A stretch of 64,000 nucleotides of DNA from Gentiana macrophylla (Eukaryota > Streptophyta > Magnoliopsida > Gentianales > Gentianaceae): the NCBI GenBank assembly GCA_026214975.1, contig CM047817.1, positions 58,648,246 through 58,712,245 on the forward strand, written 5' to 3'. Within the stretch, counting starts at the first letter, position 1. Each line of letters opens with the position of its first letter. The translations under genes and the position numbers were made by a program. The notes under the pieces are model-generated. The model was given only the letters and a program-made list of their open reading frames with translations. It was not told the origin of the DNA and did not search any database. Positions 59,083 through 64,000 of the stretch are shown here, piece after piece.

Positions 59083-59870
59083 GGGTTTCTCTAACGGTTG
59101 GATTATTAGAATTTGAATCCTTATAGCCGTTAGTGGTCCTGCTTTTCTATATGTATGTTAGTGTCCTTTCTGACATTCATAACAGTCTGATCCATCTTCA
59201 GTTTTTCTTAACTTCAGTTATAAACTGATTCAAACATGACTTTGTCTGTTTCCAGTTTCTAAGAGCATTAACTGAGTTTTTACTCTTCTTCAAAATCTCA
59301 GTACTCTATCCTTCATCTGATTCTAACTGACTTAATCAGAGTACACCATTTACAATCAAACATTTAAGATATATTGTCCATATGATTCTTAGTCCAGCAT
59401 ACAAGATCTATAAAGTCAGTTCAGGTCATCACAATTTTTCCTAAAATCTAACACTACAGTCTCAATTTAGTCTTCATAAACTGAGTTTGAACCCTCAGTT
59501 CTTTAGTCTTCAATAACTGAGTTTGAACCCTCAGTTCTTCTATCTTCTAGATAAGTCAACTGAGTCTGTGTCCCTCAGCGAACTTACCTCTTCTGTTGGT
59601 GTGCTCTTATGTCAGTTTTCTAGTATATCTTTTGGATCTCAGTTTCCTCAAGTTGCTTACTCAATTTCTCAGTTCTGAACCTAGAAAAATTACAGTGCTT
59701 GTCTGGTTAACTTATACAAGTATTAGACTCTATTAAATCCTATACATTAATTTCTAGACATCTTTTTGCTTTGCACTGTAACAGCTGGTTATGACACTTC
59801 ATCAATGGGGTCTAAAAAATAATTAAATAAGTGATGAATCATCATCAAAACATAAATTTTATTTCCAACA

Positions 59871-59896
59871 ATTTCCCCCTTTTTGATGATGTCAAT
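59871..59896 (-). other. Polypurine tract of the SIRE-like element
   Basis: Sense GACATCATCAAAAAGGGGGA then AAT directly before the LTR start TGTTGGAAATAAA. This arrangement is a recognised signature of SIRE/Maximus copia elements. Confidence 0.88.
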
Positions 59897-60050
59897 ACCC
59901 TCCTTAAAAGCAATGCAAAAATATAAACACAAAATAAATAAAAACAAGACAAACTGAAAAACTGAGATTTTATTGAATAAACTGAGTTACAATACATTAG
60001 TAATAAAGTACAACACATAAAAAGAAACTAAGTGTCAATTTCTTCTCCTT

Positions 60051-63000
60051 TCACTTGCTGGCTTCACTGAGTTTGTTGTCATAACTTTTAGCATACTCCC
60101 TTATGGCTTCATTCGTTGCTGTGCTTTCAATTCCATGAATATTTGCATAAATATTCCATGAATTAGACATATTGTGTTTACTGAAAAATTTGCTCTTGAA
60201 AAGTACAACAAACACAAACACAATCTGTCTCAGTTTTTCACTCGTGCCAGTTTTGAGTAGATCTATGATAAACTCAGGTTCAGCTTTCCCAACCTGTTCT
60301 GAGACTTTTTCTAAAGTGCAATTTCTCTCCCATTTTCTCAATTTGTGCCAGAAATGCATAATCACCTTTTGCATGTTCAGAAAGGTTGATAAGGCTTGTT
60401 CTCTTGATTCTCCTTCTCTCAACGGTAGGTCGTTGAAAATGTTTTAGAGACAAGAATCTAGACCAAGTCTTTGCTCAGTGGGTTCTGCAAATTTTGCAAT
60501 TAACTCCATTTCTTCATCAATAAAATCTCCTCTAGCTTTCTTGAGCTCGACCAGTTTATCATCAGAACTTTTGGCATATCTAGCTCATTGACTTTTATCA
60601 TATCAAACTTTCCCCCTTATTGACATCATCTTTAATGATCAAGATCTTGATGTAGGAGTTTAGATGTTGCTAGGTTGATGCCAATATGGTCTGAGCAACA
60701 ACTGAATCTTTCATTTCATTCTCTAGTAAGGTCATTCTGTCAACCAGATTATTAAGAATGCCTTCCCATCTCTCAGTTGTTCAGTTTTCCTTCAATCACT
60801 CTTGTAGTAGTCTTGCGAATCTCGATCAAGGTGTTCTGGCAGTCACTTCTGACATTAATCAAGCTTTCTCCATGTTAGTCCTTTCAGCCTTGCTATCTTC
60901 TAAGGACTTTAACACTTTTCCAAACAAACTTTTATCATCTTTTTGAATGCGTATCAGTTCATTGTGATAGAACTTGATGATATCAACCTGTGAAGGTTTG
61001 TCAGTTTCAGCTTTTAGGTCTTTGAGTTTACTTGCTTCAGCTTCTTTGATAGGTGTAGGAACAACCTTTTTGATTTCCTCTTTGTATTCTACAGAATTTC
61101 TTCTTTCCTCAGACTATTTCCTGATTTCTTCCAGGCGTGACTGATCAGTTTCTCTAGCTGGTGATATTTCCATATTGAAATCATCATCAGAATCTTCATC
61201 AGCTTTAACCAATGCTATCTCTCGAACAGCTTGATCAGTTGGGGACAGATAGCCATTTGGGGATAATAAGCTTATTTTTCTTCATTTCCAGATTCAGACT
61301 GAGTTTCAGAGTCTGAATCACTACTTCTTTCTTCAGATCTGTCTTTATCATCATCAACAGCTTTCTAAACATCTCCAGAGTTCTTTTCTTGAGATGAAGT
61401 ACCAGTTCCTTTTTGCAAATTATAATCGCCTTGGGAATCATCATCATCATCATTGTCATTTTTCTTAGAGTTTCCTTCTGCTGCAGTTTTCTTCCAATGA
61501 CTGTCTCTGATCAACGCATATCCAATATTAAAAAATTCATCAGTGTTGATCAGTTCGGACAGATGAGTGATGTTGTAAAGATTAAACACCCTTTTTCTAT
61601 CATTTCCATCTCTGCTAACTGACTTCTCTGATCTGATATGGTGCTATGTTTCCAGTTTTGATAAGCATACAGTCTCTTGCAAACAGCTAATCAATTCTCC
61701 AGAGTTAAAAGATGATTCAGGGGGAGCTGTGATTGTTTCAGTTTCTCTTGGAATCTCCAGATTATATTCCGTGAGAGTAGCTATCCTTTCGGCTTCTTCT
61801 GTTTTCTCTAGATCAGTTTTGCTGGTTTCCCCTTCAGCAACAACTGGGATTAGGTGGGTTTCAGTTTCAAACTCAGGAACTGAGATGATAGGCTCAGTTT
61901 CAAAATATTCTTCAACAAATTCCAGTTCAGCAACTGGTTCCACCTCAGGTGTTTGTTTATTATCCTGAACTTTTGCTTGTTCAATGTCAACAATGGTTTC
62001 TTCTTCTTTCTTTTCTTTTGGTGTAGTTCCTTCTTCATTGACAAGTTCATCCAGAGTGATGACTAGTGTAGGTCATGATTCAATCTCAGTAGGGTCTTTT
62101 TCTTCGGGTTGAGAGGATTCAATTTCCTTGAATGATCCTCATACTCAAATCTAGATGCCGATTTTTGTGGCGTGGATCTAGACTTGGAGAGTAGCTTGAG
62201 CATGGTCATTGTTTCTAAGTCAATCAACCTCTCCTCACTGTCAGTATCTTCATCATCAACTTCAACTCTCAGGGTCTATTCCCCCTGAGTGTCAATTCCC
62301 TTCTGAGTGTCAGTTTCTGGCAGTGTAGTAACAACTTCTTCTCTAATTGAAGTTTCCTTTTCAGTAGCGACAACCTCAGTTTGAATTGGTTCGGGGGTAG
62401 TTTCTCATGTTCTCAGTTTCTTTGCTGAGCTTTCAGCAACTGAAGTTGCCGATTTTGCTGGTGAATGCTCCAAGACCTTCTTTGCAGTTTCTGCAACATT
62501 TGTTTGAATTGAAGCATCCAGCTTCCTCTTCCTTTGTAACAGTTTATCATTTTGTTCAAAAACCTCAAAACTGGTTTGAGGTTTCTTTGATCTCTTTCTT
62601 TTCTTCTTAGGTTCGATTTTAGAACCCTTCGCTTTCCTTTTTTTTTAGATTTTTCCTTGATTGCAATTTCCCCCTCAACAATTTCAGTTTCCTTCTTCAT
62701 TGCGATCTTAAAGTAGTCAAGAATTCTTTGAACTAATATGGCCAGAGTCTTTTTGTGATAGAATTTTCCTTTCTTCACATCAAATTTCTTCTTGGGTACA
62801 TCAAAAGATTATGCCATCAATTGATCCAGAATGTACCTTTGCCAGATGAAGTTTTCTTTGAACCAATTGACGTACAACAGTTCCAATTTGCTACCAGACA
62901 AATTGCTAATGTTCCCTACATTTCCAATCATGCAATTTTCTAGCATCTTGGTCAGAAAGTTGAATTCAGCCTTGAGTATACTTGTCCTCCCAGTTTGCAA

Positions 63001-63357
63001 TACTGGTGATTCTGAATTTATTGCAATAACTTTCCATAACTTTTCATTCTGCTCCTTGCTCAACTTGATAGATGCTGATCCTCAAGATTTGTTAAAACCA
63101 AAAATATCTGCAATTAGATCTTCAATAACTTTAATTTCTTTTCCATTGACGGTGGTTGTAAGAGTATGAGCATCTTCTCCTTCAATGGACGTCTTTCCAA
63201 ATTCATAAAAATCTCCAATGCTATCCATACAGACACTTGGCAGATTTATATTGAACACCTGCTCCAAACCCTTGATTCCTTGTATTTTTGCTGCAATTTC
63301 TTTGGCGAGGGTCTGATCAGTGTACTTGGCGATGAATTGATCAAGTGAAATAATCAT
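60051..63357 (-). pseudogene. SIRE-like 3' ORF: long K/E-rich protein of unknown function, frame-disrupted
   Basis: The start is chosen at 63357 (MIISLDQFIAKYTDQTLAKE), 20-odd nt after a CT-rich leader. The first part is ordered: GIKGLEQVFNINLPSVCMDS, VNGKEIKVIEDLIADIFGFN, then after a stop EQNEKLWKVIAINSESPVLQ, FNFLTKMLENCMIGNVGNIS and LLYVNWFKENFIWQRYILDQ. Middle parts (62780-61230) are low-complexity Lys, Glu and Gln. The end (60422-60051) is helical (LSTFLNMQKVIMHFWHKLRK, YAKSYDNKLSEASK) with one hydrophobic run IVFVFVVLF. Stops and shifts occur about every 60-120 codons. The first part loosely recalls the putative plant transposon protein domain seen in other retroelement ORFs. It occupies the place of the env-like ORF in SIRE elements, but I see no signal peptide. 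Confidence 0.6.
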
Positions 63358-63380
63358 TCCAGGTTGAATTTGAGATATTT

Positions 63381-63463
63381 GAGAGAGAGAGAGAGCTTCA
63401 AAGGATCATTATGTAGAAACGGATTGAAAAGAGTTAATGAGAAAAAAGAGTGGTATATATAGG
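63381..63463 (-). promoter_or_regulatory. Internal promoter-like segment ahead of the SIRE-like 3' ORF
   Basis: On the minus strand CCTATATATAC (63453-63463) lies about 96 nt before the ATG. It is followed by a (CT)7 tract (63381-63395) in the leader, a common plant core-promoter and 5' UTR layout. It lies inside the element, not in an LTR. Confidence 0.55.
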
Positions 63464-63735
63464 TGGAGGAAGTAGTGGTTAAAAAAAATTTAGTGGGATA
63501 CAAAATGTCTCATCAATGAATCGTTGAGACTGCGAAAAGGGTGATGAGTGGGAAAGATGGATGATTGAGATTAAGGTAGGTCACATTTGTAGCTTGTATC
63601 AGTAAATACGGTAGATGTAGTATATCTCCAGCTATCCAGTTTTTCCTTATCCAGAACTTGTAGTAAATGTCTTTTGTTAATTCAAAAACTCAGTTGTGAG
63701 TACAACTTAGTTTTAAGAATTACAACTTCTCATTT

Positions 63736-64000
63736 TCAGTTTATGATTTTCTCTTGCAAAACAAAAATAAGAGTTCTTTGTGCCCATACCTGTTTAGGTC
63801 CTTTTTGATTAGTTTTATAGTTATACCTATCTTGTTGTTTTGGTACTGCATGGTCAGATTTCATGAAATTCTTATTTTTGGATTCTAACATCCTTTTCTT
63901 GGGAATTTCGTGAGACTGAGTGATCATTGGTCCATTCCAGTCTTCATCAGTAAGAAAAACTCTTCCTTTCCCTCTGAATCTAGTATTCCATGAATGATTT
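63736..64000 (-). pseudogene. SIRE-like gag C-terminal tail, partial
   Basis: From the window edge the minus strand reads FRGKGRVFLTDEDWNGPMIT, then MITQSHEIPKKRMLESKNKN and NQKGPKQVWAQRT, ending at a stop at 63736. The basic region with GPK-VW resembles the segment after the gag zinc knuckle of SIRE-type elements. The rest lies outside. Confidence 0.6.

Larger units (their letters stand above)
58170..59870 (-). repeat. 3' LTR of the SIRE-like element, 1701 bp
   Basis: Plus-strand ends TGTTGGTCCC and TTCCAACA. Sense U5 contains TATTCACC, a C17 run and ACTTGTGTTATCC before the terminal AAGGGACCAACA, typical of SIRE-type LTR ends. A sense TATA box is at 59073-59082 (CTATAAATAG). Confidence 0.9.
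58170..64000 (-). mobile_element. SIRE-like copia derivative lacking pol, continuing past the window
   Basis: The left end is a 3' LTR (58170-59870), preceded in sense by AAAAAGGGGGAAAT, the characteristic SIRE-type PPT following GACATCATCA. In sense from the window edge come a gag C-terminal tail (64000-63736), a promoter-like segment, one long ORF (63357-60051) and the PPT. Integrase, RT and RNase H are not found between gag tail and ORF, so this is a deletion or non-autonomous derivative. The flanking AAGGT (58165-58169) is the presumed target duplication; its partner is outside. Confidence 0.82.

Overview
This is nuclear DNA of a flowering plant, probably a eudicot. The evidence is Ty1-copia elements primed by initiator-Met tRNA, long non-coding LTR derivatives primed by a tRNA-Asp-like site, a plant-type Helitron with a helicase and an RPA-like gene, small MITEs and (TA)n microsatellites. 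The species cannot be read from the sequence. I found no convincing single-copy host gene and no bacterial, organellar, CRISPR, rRNA or tRNA gene. Almost every base from 1 to 56,664 belongs to a nest of transposable elements.

Layout, outermost host first. (0) A degenerate copia element on the + strand ('Copia-A') occupies 36,411-56,664 and continues left of the window. (1) Three insertions cut it: a second copia family ('Copia-B', + strand, 8,594-36,410), a solo LTR of an Athila/Tat-like family ('LARD-C', 37,109-50,992) and a solo Copia-B LTR (53,034-55,432). (2) Copia-B(+) is cut in its 5' LTR by an inverted Copia-B(-) copy (1-8,593) and in its coding region by a three-LTR tandem non-coding element ('LARD1', 11,961-32,279, target duplication GAAGT). 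LARD-C is cut by a long copia-type solo LTR (37,953-50,567), and the solo Copia-B LTR by a hAT-like MITE (53,683-54,150). (3) LARD1 carries a second non-coding LTR element ('LARD2', 22,191-29,158, target duplication TCTTA), the long solo LTR carries a Helitron (38,142-47,987), and Copia-B(-) carries a MULE-like MITE (5,841-6,122, 11-bp duplication). Most boundaries rest on target-site duplications, and several also on an uninterrupted paralogous copy inside the window.

Right of 56,664 come a (TA)n tract, a degenerate minisatellite, some unexplained AT-rich DNA, a scrap of another copia integrase (58,064-58,169), and inserted into it a minus-strand SIRE-like copia derivative (58,170 to beyond the window). 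In this derivative the stretch normally holding pol is replaced by a long lysine/glutamate-rich ORF with its own plant-style TATA box and CT-rich leader.

The genes present are transposon genes in varying decay: gag, protease, integrase, RT and RNase H of three copia families, the Helitron Rep/helicase and RPA-like genes, an intact 314-codon Q/Y-rich ORF in LARD2, and the SIRE-like 3' ORF. Most coding remnants carry stops or frameshifts. LARD1 and LARD2 LTRs are nearly identical within each element, so they inserted recently. Copia-A and Copia-B are old: the two LTRs of Copia-B(-) differ at about one base in ten where I compared them by eye.
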